NCBI GenBank assembly: GCA_039566865.1
Contig: CM076960.1
Span: 17,094,501-17,158,500 of the forward strand
Length of the DNA: 64,000 nucleotides
Source: Aurelia coerulea
Taxonomy: Eukaryota; Cnidaria; Scyphozoa; Semaeostomeae; Ulmaridae
Direction of reading: 5' to 3'
Shown: positions 47,301 through 58,400 of the stretch, in pieces
Position numbering within the stretch: position 1 is the first letter of the stretch
Layout: the number at the start of each line of letters is the position of its first letter
The notes under the pieces: generated by a model
Database searches by the model: none
What the model was told of the DNA's origin: nothing
Seen by the model: only the letters and a program-made list of their open reading frames with translations
Translations under genes and position numbers: made by a program

Positions 47301-49462
47301 CTCGCAGATTAAAAAACGTCTGTAACTTAATAGTGGTAGTGGAGTTTAGTTTTGGGGTGCAAGGGTTCAGGTTCATTCATAGACATCACGGATCGAAAAA
47401 TTTGGATAAAAGTTGTTGGGGTTTCGATCTTTTCAAGCAAAACAAGATGAACGTATTTATAATAGACATAGTTGATTGGCGTGAGTGGACCCCTTACTTA
47501 GCACAAATAATTTGACTTGTGCCCAACTGTAACGGAGAGGGGAGCGAACCATTTATCCTTTACTTTAATTTACAAATCTCAAACTTCGCTCCACCGATTC
47601 GGAAATTACGCAATGCAAATAATCGTATTACTCCTTTCCATTGACCTCATTATCTCGAAACAAGCCAACCATTAATTTAAACCAGTCTCCACGTGCTCAT
47701 TCATGGCCTAATTTCGAGATCATTTGTTTGGAGATCGAGGTGCCAATTTCGTCAGCATTACCAGTAAGAGAAATCTTGTGATCGTTTCAAAACGCTCCAA
47801 CTTTCAACAAATTCAATATAAACCGCAGGATTTAGTTGAAACATGTCAGTTTGAAATCAATGGGCGATATTGCTTTGAAATACGGGCGGTACAAGGTGTC
47901 GTGAGTGCGTGAGATAAGATGGTGAGGGGAAGATCTTAGTACCTAGTAGGGCAATAAATAGGGGCTAATCAGTTATGCTAAAAAGGGAACAAGTGGCATT
48001 GCAAAAATAAATTGAAACATGAAAGTGATGTAAGACGAAGCCTTCTGCGCGGCATAAATTCTTTGCACTAACGCAATACGACGACAGTTACAAGACATCA
48101 ATCTTAATCTCACTAACGCGGGTTTGTCCTTGCTTGGCTTTGGCAACAAAGGGGGCTTAATTTAGGCCCTCCCACTTCGGGCGCAAATTACTCGCTAAAA
48201 TTAATACTTGCCTGGATGTCCCTCACCAACGGATTCAGAAGTGAAGAGAAAGGTTTTGCCGTGATTCTCGTTAATGCCGTTCTCCATGGTTGTTGAAGAA
48301 GAGCAACAAATACCCGGTGAAAGTTGTGAAGTCTTGGCTGTGCAGTAACGGCGAATGATGTGTTTGCACTAGATTCTCCTCAAATCTTGTTCTAAATATA
48401 AAGTCTATCTATATTTAACCCAACCCCCAGAAGCATTGTAAACGCACGCGCAGTACTACTAAAAATCATAAAACCTGTACTGCGTGTGCGTTAAAAACGT
48501 TTACAGGGGGTCACCTAAAAAACTATTAACTTCTTACTCTTGGCTTTAAATCTCAAATGCACACATGACATCGAATCACCCAACCGGTTGCACTGCTCCG
48601 TCATTTACCTCATTAAGCTAATTTATGCACATAAGTTATTTAAAGACAAAGGCAACCATTTGTTTTTATAACAATGGGTGTTTGTTTCGATAACTATCTC
48701 TGCTGTTGAAGTTTGAATAGGAATTACGAAGTGGTTGTTCTGTTGTTGTTTTCATGTTGTTCTGAAAAGGATAATAGCAACAAAAAGCCTTCAGCAATAT
48801 ATTCCATACCAAAGTCACCGCAAAGTTCAATCAACTTTGTTTTGCATGTGCAACGTGGCAAGCTGTCCGAACAGTCGCCAAGGTTCTGAAGGTTAGGTTC
48901 TTCGACTGAAAAGGGGGCTGGGTCCCTCTCTGAGTATAAGCTTCCCTTTGTTTGCTTGTAAATTGTATCCATACAAACGGCTGCTGCGCGAAAAAAATAT
49001 TACGTTTATAAAAGAACTTGTTGAAAATAACTTTACTTGTATTGCAATATATATGAAAACTGTTTCTGTCTTAATTTATTTGGCTTTTTGCCAATCTAGA
49101 TAATAGGCCTAATGCCAAAAATTTGCAGGCCTATTGTACCAAAGCTTCTTCTTCTGTAACGTGAAAATAGCACTTTTCAGTCGAGCGTAATATTAAATGA
49201 ACGGATAGCCCCAATCCCTTCAACTCTGTGGACACAGTCATCAATCTAAATGGCATTCCCTGGGAATTCCTGAACACAGGTCAAAGTTCCTGAACCATCT
49301 AACTGACTGGCCTAATTGGCCTATCTACAGATCTACTTTCATATCTTGTTCCAAGTAATCTATTCTTTCTAGACTTTCTATGATACCTGGATGTCCTTCT
49401 CCAACTGATTCTGATGTGAAAAGAAAATGCTCGTCGGGGTGTGCATGGTCCGCTTCATCCAT
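35329..49462 (-). CDS. MAT2A: S-adenosylmethionine synthase (methionine adenosyltransferase), central segment not found
   Basis: It makes S-adenosylmethionine from ATP and methionine in the cytosol. Exons: 1a 48287-48212 (or 1b 49462-49387), 2 47239-47162, 3 45070-44948, 4 44141-43750, 5 42378-42295, 6 41671-41573, then a block 37591-37503 and the last exon 35428-35329 (TAA 35331-35329). Residues visible: [11 protein letters not shown] (N-terminal signature, completed as DK by exon 2), GAGDQG (126-131, ATP binding), GGGAFSGKD (273-281), [14 protein letters not shown] and the C-terminus KKLEL. Together these give ~346 codons; the family is ~395. About 43 residues between GKDFSK and FDYGTS, normally including the DRSAAYAARW stretch, were not found. 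The exon 6 donor and the 37.5 kb block are both phase 0. Substitutions at usually invariant sites ([15 protein letters not shown]) are noted separately. It is either a broken or diverged copy, or the missing exon escaped me. Confidence 0.88.
36986..37388. mobile_element. TACACGTTTTTT / ATAAGAAAC foldback copy
   Basis: TACACGTTTTTTATATAAG is mirrored by TTCTTATGAAAG...AAAACGTGTA. In the last intron of MAT. Confidence 0.65.
37595..38195. mobile_element. CCGGGTGCGCC TIR element, copy 2, at a MAT exon edge
   Basis: 601 bp, same TIRs as 9338-9873, TA on both sides (37593-37594, 38196-38197). The MAT coding block begins three bases from the element (TTC at 37591). Sequence on the far side of the element does not continue the MAT reading frame. 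Confidence 0.88.
38270..38408. repeat. Small inverted repeat, GGTTAGATGCCGCAGTTATG
   Basis: GGTTAGATGCCGCAGTTATG is mirrored by CATAACTGCGTTGTCTAACC about 100 nt away. Confidence 0.6.
38476..38813. mobile_element. 338 bp TIR element with TAA duplication
   Basis: AGCCGGTTTTCCACTAGGCG is mirrored by CGCCTAGTGGAAAACCGGCT, with TAA outside both ends. The 3 bp duplication suggests a PIF/Harbinger-like MITE. It lies in the MAT gap between exon 6 and the 37.5 kb block. Confidence 0.8.
38820..41572. other. MAT region between exon 6 and the 37.5 kb block, no coding seen
   Basis: I scanned the minus strand here for the expected MAT motifs (YAARW, SYAIG) and found none. It holds C-rich runs (38871, 39849), a 126-codon plus-strand ORF at 40186-40566 with no recognisable domain, a fragment related to the 62.1 kb element at 40706-40830 and a lone TTTTTTGGGACACC end at 41485. 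Confidence 0.5.
43412..43736. mobile_element. 325 bp TIR element with TTAA duplication
   Basis: The ends AGGGGCTGGGTCACGTAA and TTACGTGACCCAGCCCCT, with TTAA at 43408-43411 and 43737-43740, fit a piggyBac-type MITE. The right TTAA is 8 nt from the exon 4 donor of MAT. Confidence 0.85.
45438..45890. mobile_element. 453 bp foldback with TTAA duplication
   Basis: AGGACAAGTCTGGGGTTGG is mirrored by CCAACCCCGGACTTGTCCT, and TTAA lies at 45434-45437 and 45891-45894. The arms extend over ~120 nt. In MAT intron 2. A lone end of this family is at 42510. Confidence 0.85.
46125..46443. mobile_element. 319 bp TIR element with TTA duplication
   Basis: TGCAGCTATCATTTTATTG is mirrored by CAATAAAATGATAGCTGCA, with TTA outside both ends. 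PIF/Harbinger-like. In MAT intron 2. Confidence 0.82.
48212..48287 (-). CDS. MAT2A: MAT first coding exon, proximal (1a)
   Basis: The ATG sits in a strong context (AACAACCATGG). It encodes [13 protein letters not shown] followed by the [11 protein letters not shown] signature, ending with CCAG in phase 1. The intron begins GCAAGT, a GC donor with otherwise perfect consensus. Joined to exon 2 it restores HPDKLCDQ. Confidence 0.88.
48420..48512. repeat. Short inverted repeat in the proximal MAT promoter
   Basis: AACGCACGCGCAGTAC and GTACTGCGTGTGCGTT are mirrored across a ~20 nt spacer, about 150-200 nt upstream of the exon 1a ATG. It could be a tiny MITE; a cruciform or regulatory role is untested. 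Confidence 0.55.
49387..49462 (-). CDS. MAT2A: MAT alternative first coding exon, distal (1b)
   Basis: The ATG at 49462 (AAAAATGG) encodes [13 protein letters not shown], then [11 protein letters not shown], ending CCAG before a GTATCA donor. It has the same phase and the same length (76 nt) as exon 1a, about 1.1 kb upstream. The open frame extends further upstream without an ATG to a TGA near 49550. It is either an alternative first exon or the relic of a tandem MAT duplication. Confidence 0.75.
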
Positions 49463-49559
49463 TTTTGTTTGATTTCCAAATGGATGACTGGCTGCAGACG
49501 ACTTTCCTTCAAGTTTTGCAGACACGAAGAGAATGAACTGTTTGACTTGTCATGTATTT

Positions 49560-51640
49560 GTTGCACATTGCACGTCCTATGGAGATATCAATATTGAATG
49601 TGACCTACTGGACATTATCTGACAGAACCGACAGAACATTCATGTCTCACAGTGGGAGTCACAGAAAAAGCGTCATTTCGTACCATCTACCATAGAGACC
49701 CTTGGCTAACCATGATCCTTCGCGGCACCAAAGTTGACTTTAGTATGGTATTATTTGAAAGTCGTTTTTGGCCTAAGTTCATTTCTTCTTGCTTTAGTCA
49801 GTGCACAAAGGATCATGGTTGACAATGGGTATTTAATCAGTTGCACCGTAACTATATGGTTGCACTTAAAATATTTGAAGATCTGAATAAATTTTGCCAA
49901 AACGAGCGTCATGAAACGTCATTCCTAACTTCAACTGGAACATTTCAATCTGCCAAGGATCGGCTATTTAATGATAAGATGATCCTGCAAAATAGTTTGA
50001 CTTCTTGCTTGAAAGAGCCATTGTTGTCACCAAAGGTCCAAACAATTTGGCCTAACGGAAAACTGATTGACAATGCCCAGGGGTAAAACAAAGGTGACAG
50101 GCCGGACAGAACATTTGAGGGATTCTACCGAGATGTTTTAGTGAAATAGCTTGACAAGCAGGGACGTAGGAAGCATCTCAAACTTGGGTGGGGGGCACAA
50201 CACTTCAAGGACACTTTTTTCTTTAAGCTGAAGGGGCACTTCCTGAAAATAGAAAGGGCACTTCTTTGTTTACTGCAAAATCTTGGGGGGCACGTGCTCC
50301 CAGTGCCCCCACGGTTCCTACGTCTCTGTTGACAAGATGCCATCATTTTCAAACTAAAATGAGTGTCATGACACTTCACTCTAGATTTCCATTGGAATAT
50401 TTTTTCGACAAGAATTTTAACGACCTGATCCAAAAAATAGTTTTGCTTCTTGCTTGAAGCAATATACCACTGCAACGAATGCTGGCAGACCTTAGCCTGT
50501 GTCCCAGATCCCAGTTCCAAATAGGCCAACCCCAAACCTCGCTCCTTTTCGGGAAGAATAAAGGAGACAAATAACGCAAATAACCTTCCTTGTGCGCTGA
50601 TTTATGCAAATATTCCTTGACTTCGTAATAATTTAGCATAAAAGATGCATACTTTGAGATTGACCTTTGAGAACTGGTCTAAAATTTACACGATGTTATG
50701 TTGCAGTAACTAAGCAACAAAATTTCTTTATCTTGCCAAATGTAAAGATCAAAGAAACAAATTGAGTAAAAGGATAGAAGGATCAAATAATTCTGCATCC
50801 TTATCATCTATGGCCTTTGCTGTTGCCGAAATTACGAATTCAGGCCTATTCAGGCCGGCATTTTATAAAGTTTCCTCCAGTGTTATTGCCCTTCGTCTAG
50901 CCCAGACACTGGCAAAACTGGTTTAGGCTAGGCTAACTTAGATCTATTGTTCTCTTTATTGTTCCATAGACTCGTCAAAACTGGTTTGACTGGGCTTGGT
51001 CTGACACGTCCCCGAAAAACCAGTTTAAACAGGCTATTCTGGTCTATGCTAGCCAGTCACATGCTAAGGCCTGCTGAGACCAGGAGGAGTGTTCCCCGCG
51101 AAGCCGCTGACCCTTTGACAGCAAACGATCTTCTTTCAGCGACAAAATGCTTACCCAATATTTATTGAGCTCCACGGCACCTCTAGCTTATTTTGGGTAT
51201 CAAACTACAAATTTTACAGGGGGGGTTGCAGAGCAGTAAACAAAGATAGACTTTGCGCCTATCCTTCAGTATGGTATTTTAGTTTAGGGTCTTATATCAG
51301 AAATCTTGACATTTCTGTTAACAGTTTTGTATGAACACATCCAAGGCTTGCATGTCCCCAAGATAGAAGCCTGAAATTCGGTGATAGAGCAGCATCATGT
51401 GAAAAGCTATGTGAAGTATACCTCCTCACAGTGATAAAGATTTCGTCAATTTTGATTCATATAACTTGAAAAGAGTGTGTCGCGGGTTACATCTCATCTA
51501 ATTTGTTCCGATAACCGGCAGAGATAAAAATCAGACAAGGATGCGTCATTAATTTAAGATTTTCATCAGATTTATCATGTATGACTGCAGAATCACGTTG
51601 AGTAACTGCACCATGTCTTACTATATTTTCGTATCACACT
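49560..51640. other. MAT-RBM22 intergenic region
   Basis: It holds a hAT-like MITE (50159-50328) and unassigned AT-rich sequence. I saw no clear core promoter motif for either gene and no convincing coding exon. Small ORFs here lack domain signals. Confidence 0.5.
50159..50328. mobile_element. 170 bp hAT-like MITE with exact 8 bp duplication
   Basis: The ends CAGGGACGTAGGAAGC and GGTTCCTACGTCTCTG, with TTGACAAG at 50151-50158 and 50329-50336. Same family as 27497-27632. Confidence 0.9.
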
Positions 51641-51649
51641 GGTCACATA

Positions 51650-52223
51650 CCCTGAGTACCAGACTCTCTCTGTTTTACCCAGGGTAGTCACATCACATCA
51701 GGCAACCTCATCCCCAGGGCCTTTTGTCATATTGGGACGGAGACGAAAACCTCGTCCCCAGGGCCTTTTCGTCTCCGTCCCAATATGTTGTTTGTTTTAT
51801 GTTTTATCACATCAGGCAACCTCATCCCCAGGGCCTTTTATCATATTGGGACGGAGACGAAGCCCTCGTCCCCAGGGCCTTTTCGTCTCCGTCCCAATAT
51901 GTTGTTTGTTTTATGTTTTATCACATCAGGCAACCTCATCCCCAGGGCCTTTTGCCATATTGGGACGGATATGTTGTTTTTTCCATCACATCAGGCAACC
52001 TCATCCCCAGGGCCTTTTGCCATATTGGGACGGAGGCGAAACCCTCGTCCCCAGGGCCTTTTCGTCTCCGTCCCAATATGTTGTTTGTTTTATCACATCA
52101 GGCAACCTCATCCCCAGGGCCTTTTGTCATATTGGGACGGAGACGAAAACCTCGTCCCCAGGGCCTTTTCGTCTCCGTCCCAATATGTTGTTTGGATTAT
52201 GTTAGAGAGTCTGGTACCCAGGG
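51650..52223. mobile_element. TIR element carrying a ~114 bp tandem hairpin array
   Basis: The ends CCCTGAGTACCAGACTCTCT and AGAGAGTCTGGTACCCAGGG frame the array, with TA at or within one base of each end. It ends about 260 nt before the RBM22 ATG. Confidence 0.75.
51691..52192 (+). repeat. Five tandem units, ~114 bp, each an inverted repeat
   Basis: GGCAACCTCATCCCC starts at 51701, 51815, 51929, 51994 and 52101, spacings 114, 114, 65 and 107. The third unit is shortened. Inside most units CATATTGGGACGGAGACG and CGTCTCCGTCCCAATATG form a hairpin stem. Because 114 is divisible by three, long but meaningless reading frames run through in three frames. Confidence 0.88.
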
Positions 52224-52481
52224 ATACTATCGAAAAACATGTTTTCCATAGATGTGAGAATTTTGTAGAGAATCACTACTACCGAAAAACATGTATTCCA
52301 TAGATGAGAGAATTTTATGAAGAATCACTCACTACTGATTACCGAACTGATTACAACTTCAGGTGCTTTATGAGTGTCCGGATGTCCATGCACCAAAATG
52401 CGCCGTAATCTCGTTTTCGTAAGAGCCTCGAATACGATTAATGCAATTCAATTGATTCTTTCCCGAAAAGATTTAGGAAAC

Positions 52482-55400
52482 ATGGCGGTGTCAAAAAGTG
52501 CTAACACATACAACAGACAAAACTGGGAGGAATCGGTGAGTTTTGTTTCGGATTGTGAATTAAAGATCGGAGGGAAGAGTTGTTGAAAGTATTCTTGCAT
52601 TTTATTCTGGTAAATAACTGACTGAATACAATGAAAACGGTACTGATGATACAGACAGACAAACTGATGATGAATGATGCTACTCTCCTCCATTTTATAG
52701 GGTCATACCTCCAGTCTGCGGACACCTCCAGTATGCGGACAACAAGCGAAAACTGTTGTTTTCGTCAATAAAAAGACCGTAAATCCGCCCAATTTTCTGG
52801 TCACTGAAACCTCGTTTTATTCTCATTCGAAAATTTCCGTCGAGAATTTCATCAGGCAAAGCAGATCATCTTCTGAGCGAATTGAAAATTGACAGCCAAG
52901 AATCCTTTCCATTGCCAGCATCAGTCAATAAACCAGTGAATTCAAACTTTGTGTTTTAAATCATTGCAAAATGTTCCGTTGAGACTTTTTTCACGCTCCG
53001 ATTGTTTGACCATGCTTTGTTTTCAAATTCCCTTGGGAGCTCTGATGATTCCGTCTCGTATTCAGGATTCAGGGGGGTTAAAGTTCAACCCATTACTGAC
53101 ACGCCCCATCTCCAGTCTGCGGACACGCGTTTTCCATTTGTTTCTTGTGCGCTTTGAGGCCCTGTGAAAAGCAGCGATTTAGGCCCAATTTTTACGGGAT
53201 GTTATCATTGATTTGTTTTGTTAATTTTGGCTTAAATCGAGAGCTTATTTGGAATCATTGTGATTTGCAAGGTATGACAATGAGTTAGCAATGGCTAAAT
53301 TGTTGGAAATATTCTGAAATAATGCGCTTTTAGGCAAATTTGTAGTGAATTTATTACATGTCCGCAGACTGGAGGTCATGGCCGCCAACTGGAAAGAGAC
53401 AACAAGACAAAGAAGAGCCAAGATATTTGTGTGGAGAAATTGACTAAAATTTCATTTCGATATTCTGATAGCACATGTTGTAAACTATTTTTGTTGTGAG
53501 TCATAGGTTTGTACGCGATTTCTAAGTGGTGAAAATTACCAATTAAATAATAGTGTCCGCAGACTGGAGGTGTGACCCTATAAGTATTTCAAGTCATTTC
53601 AATAAGTTTTTGAAATACTGGTATTGGTAACACCTTAAATGTGAATGTAAAAGCAGCTCATTGGCTCGAAATTAAAGACAGTTTGTTCTGATTTGGTGGA
53701 GAGGGGGGGGGGGGCTGCTTTCTCACAGCTGTTACGATGGAATCTGGATTCATCCTGTGTTTATTTGCATGACGAAACCCCGCCGCGAGAAACAAAGGGA
53801 TTAGATCAAAAGAAACAAAAGATAACGCACGGCCTACCTGACTGCAGCTCACAAAACTTCAAATAGCATAATTTTGGTACTTGCATTCACTTAACTATTG
53901 ATATATATGGATTCCCAATAAATTGAGGAATTGTGCAGTGAATATGCCGATAAAATCGGCCAATCAGTTCGATTTCTACTCCGATATTTGCGACAGGCCA
54001 GCGCTCAAACAGCACGAATCGCATGATCGCTAACTTGTGCTTTGTTTCCCTGTGTAGGCATATCGTCTGCGTGAAAGTGCAGGTCTTTCTGCGTTTAAAG
54101 ACCCCAAAACCAAATGGTAGGTTGCGTTGCAGAGATGCTAAACCAGATTGAAAAACATCACAAAATCAAGTTTTGTTACGTGATTTCGCGACTCGCACAA
54201 AATGTTCTCATTTTAAGATGCTTATTTGACAAAATGAAACTGTTTAAAATGTTAAATGAACCAGATAGCTTCAACAAGGAGAGCCTAAACGATTATTTTC
54301 AAGTTTCAATTTTTTCAAATGTGAGTTTACAACTTATTTATTTGCTATGAAGGATCACCGACATTTGCGCACTTTGTAAAATTCCTTGTTAATTAACGAT
54401 TTGTGGAGAATCCAAGTTCCCTGATACTAGATGCGTAACAGCTGTGTTCTGGCTGCAAAGTCAGAGGATTAGGGGCCATCGACAATCAATTTTCGTCACA
54501 TACAGTTAACGGAATTGGCCCGTTAGGGGGGGGGGAGGGGGTCCAGCTCAAATCCGTTAAAACTTCTACTTTTGTGACGAAAATTGAAATAAGTAATATT
54601 CCTTATCAATCTTTAAAGAATAACTCTTAGCAAAGCTGATATTTCGGCAGCTCACTGTACGTAATTTTGACGTCGCGATCTAGATGAAAATGTCGCGGTA
54701 GGCTTAGGCCCCAACCAAAGACACATACAGTATGGGCCTATAGTGCCACTGTGTTTGACACATAGAACATTTATTTTCTAGCTAGGGCAGAGTTGAATGA
54801 GTGGATTCCAAACCAGAAAGTTTGTATAGCTCATGCAAGGTATTGCACGCGTAGGAACGTACACTGTTTTCAATCTGAGCTACGCAATTGTTCTTAACTG
54901 CAGAAAATGTGGAATTTCTGTGGAAGTCTTACTTAGGCAGTCTCAACTTGCATGCACAAAAAGCAAATTTTCCAGCGTTTGGATATCATGACGAGAAAAG
55001 TTTGGATAGCTAAGTAGGTCACTATGAATTGGAAGCATCAATAGCGGCAGAAACTGGGATTGAATTATCAATTAATGTATGTTAATATTTGCCACGTAAT
55101 ATATAAAAAAATTAATGATTTAATGATATATCATGTGCTAAATAAGAAATTTTGTTTTTTAGGAATTTCCAATTTTATGTCAAACATGTCTTGGGGATAA
55201 TCCATACATTAGAATGGTGAGTAAAATGTAAACAAAACAGTAGTGCCTTTCAAGCCTTGTGCACATTAACATGGTTCCTCTTACCTAAGTTTTCTTGTTC
55301 AGAAAAATCACAGTCTTTATATTTTGAAAAAATTCTTATCCTAATGTATTCTTGTCATGCTAATGTGCGCAACCTGTACAAAAATACAAGGCCAAGTAAT

Positions 55401-58400
55401 CGTCATGTACGAGCCTTGTAGTTATGGCCTTGTAACCTTGTTCTAGCCTAGAAAAGCCTTGCTGTAACCTTGTAAATGGCTTGAAAAATGCTGATAAATG
55501 TACCCTAGGCTTATGGAAACCTTGTGTGAGATTGGTTGTAATAACTTGGAATCTTACGATTGGTTGTAACTTGGAATCTTACTGATAGCCTCGTTCTTCA
55601 AAGGTTACCAAATTACTTTGAGCTTTATATTTCATGTGTATCTTATGGCTAGAATTTTTCATCACTAGAAGTTCTTAAAGCTCATGAAATTGTAATCTTT
55701 ATATACAGTGAAACTAGCTGCTTCTTGTCAGAGCTAGGAATAGGCTATCTAGATCAGCAATTGACAATCAATTAATGTAAATAATTATGATTTAAAGATT
55801 GATATTTTGAAAAAAGATGATAAAATAAGGGGTAGCTTTGGGGTAAAGTAGAAAATGTGACTCAGTATTGAAAAATTCTTGATTCATGGATTTTCTCACA
55901 ACCCTAACAAAATATTCCCAGTAAGGCTTTCTCCTTGATGTTAAGAATGTAGCCTGCATGCAGACTCAACTCCTCGAAAGTATAGACAAACGAAAACGAG
56001 GCTTTCAGCGGTTTGTCTTTCACCGCTCGCGAAGACAAACGAAAACGAGGCTTTCATTTCTGCTGAGTCATGGAAAGGCTAAATGGACTTTGTTGCGCAG
56101 ACTCTATACTTTCGAGGAGTTGAGTCTGCACGCAGGCTATAAGAATGTTGATCTAACGAGTTACAATCTTGTGTGTTCATGCCATCAGCACTGCCCATCT
56201 GATATAAGCCTATGTACTCATGGTGCACCTGTGTGCCATGGCTATTTTGTATCTATTTTTGTTTTCTGCAGCTGAAAGAAAAATATGGCAAAGAATGCAA
56301 GGTATGTGACTACTTTACTTACATCTGTGGGGTGAGTGGCCTAGCGGCTTATACAGTTTCCGTCAGGTGACTGAAGTTAAGCTTGGTTGTGAGTGAGCCC
56401 AAACTCCGGACGGATGACCTCGGAGGTTTGACCTCGCAACTCACCTCACCGTCCTTCGGAAGAGACGTTAAACTGGGGGTCCCATGCCTGGATGCAGCAT
56501 GCATAATGGGCTTAAATTAGCTTTAAGTAGCTAGAAATGCTTCCTGCTCACTCAGAATAAATTACTGAAAAAAAACATCTATTGACAGTAGATTTTGTAA
56601 CGGTTTAGCTCAGTTCATTGATTTTAAAATCCACTCATACAATACAAACACTCTTAATATGTATTAAACAACCTACAACAAGAGGATTTGTATGAAGGAG
56701 GATTCTTAAAGGGAATTGGCCGGGCTAAAAGATGTGTTCATGAACAAGGGGTTTGGCATGAGTAAAACAACAATCAAGATGGGGGAAGTTAACTTGTGGA
56801 GGAGCTTAGGAAACAAAGAGTGTGTGGGCCTTCATTCTTTTTGAATATGGATGTATATACCCATTTCTATTACCTTTAAGGAGGAACTCTCTCAGTCAGT
56901 AGCAAAGCTAATCGAGGAGAGAGACATATATGGAAGATGACATATATGCCTTCTACCAAGGACCATATTAAATACACACATGCAGCTCTGCATCCGTTAT
57001 ACATCACCTCTAAGGGGACCATAAAGGGAGAGAACACAGGGTTATCTTACTCCCATTCCTGGAAAGGAACCTCAAGTACCTTTCCAGCCATTCCCTTGAA
57101 AGGTGATAGGATTTTACACTGCCTTTTTCAAAGATTTGAGCCATATCCCAGGCTTTATTGTATCTAAGAGTGTATCCTTTTTTTACCAGATTTGCCAGCG
57201 ACCATTCACTGTGTTTAGATGGTGTCCAGGAGCAAGAATGAGATACAAGAAATCAGAGATATGTCAGACATGTGCAAAGATTAAGAATGTTTGTCAAACC
57301 TGCCTATTGGACCTTGAATATGGTATGTTATTAAACTGAGAACATACAAACTCTTACTGATAAATATAGCAATCAATTTGTTTCAGGTTGGTTTGGAGAC
57401 AGTTTTAGGTAAAACATCACATTTTAAATCTTCCTCAAGACAATTAATAAAACTGTTTCTTTCTTAATCAGTTTCATGAGTGTCAGCTGTGTTTTTGTCA
57501 GTGAAATTGCAGACTTTAGAGCTCAATATAGCATATACAAATTCATTTATGAATATATTGAACAGTAGTGGTGTGAGAACTGAATCTTGAGGAACACCAG
57601 AAGCAATATACTGCCAGTCACAATATGCACTATTAATTTTTACCTTCTACTCTCTATTTGAAAGGTAGCTGTGAAACAGCGTTACTAAATTTGTAGGCGT
57701 GACAATATCTATCCGGTATGGTGTAAACGGGGCCTTTGTTTGAAGAATCAGTTTTAGGTGTTATTGGCATGTGATTTTCAATTTTCTTCTGCTCGTCTGG
57801 TAATAGATAGGCCTGTTTGTATCGTTAATTCGTTCTTCGCACAAACCGTATTGACAAGTGTGCGACGAAATGCGCTTTTGGTTATTCAACGTTGTTCTTT
57901 ATTGTTGTTACTTGTGAGTTACTAACTTATTTCTTTCCTTTCAGGTTTCAAGATTAACTTGTTTTTCTCTTGCAGGATTCAACAGTTTTCTCTCTAGTTA
58001 CAGGTTTATTTTGGTTGTTGTTCTTTTACAGGAGTTAATAGTCTTCTTTCTATTGATTACGGCGCTTTGTTGCGTTTATGGGTTTAGTACGATTAGTCTG
58101 TTATTTAAGGATATTTTTAATATTTTGTACCACAAATCATTTGTTTATCCGGTATCGTGTAAACAGGGCCTTTGTTTGAAGAATCAGTTTTCTTAACCAT
58201 TATTCTCAACTATTATTCATCATTCCCCCATTCATTTCAAGGTCTACCGGTGCAAGTTAGAGATACTGCATTGGCAATAAAGGACGAGATGCCAAAATCA
58301 GATGTCAATAAAGAATATTACACGCAGAATATTGATAGAGAGGTAAGTAGATGTCAACAATAATGCTTTATCTGGCATGTTTATATTCATAATGATTTGT

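Noticed and set aside
49325..49525. MAT exon 1b starting at 49525
   Set aside because: That position is GTG; the first in-frame ATG is 49462 with a good context.
51724..52303. Three overlapping plus-strand ORFs of 157-175 codons
   Set aside because: They run through a tandem repeat whose 114 bp unit is divisible by three; repeated HPQGLL/SSPGPF-type peptides in all frames are an artefact.
56330..56460. 5S rRNA gene
   Set aside because: Only the internal promoter blocks resemble 5S; the rest diverges.
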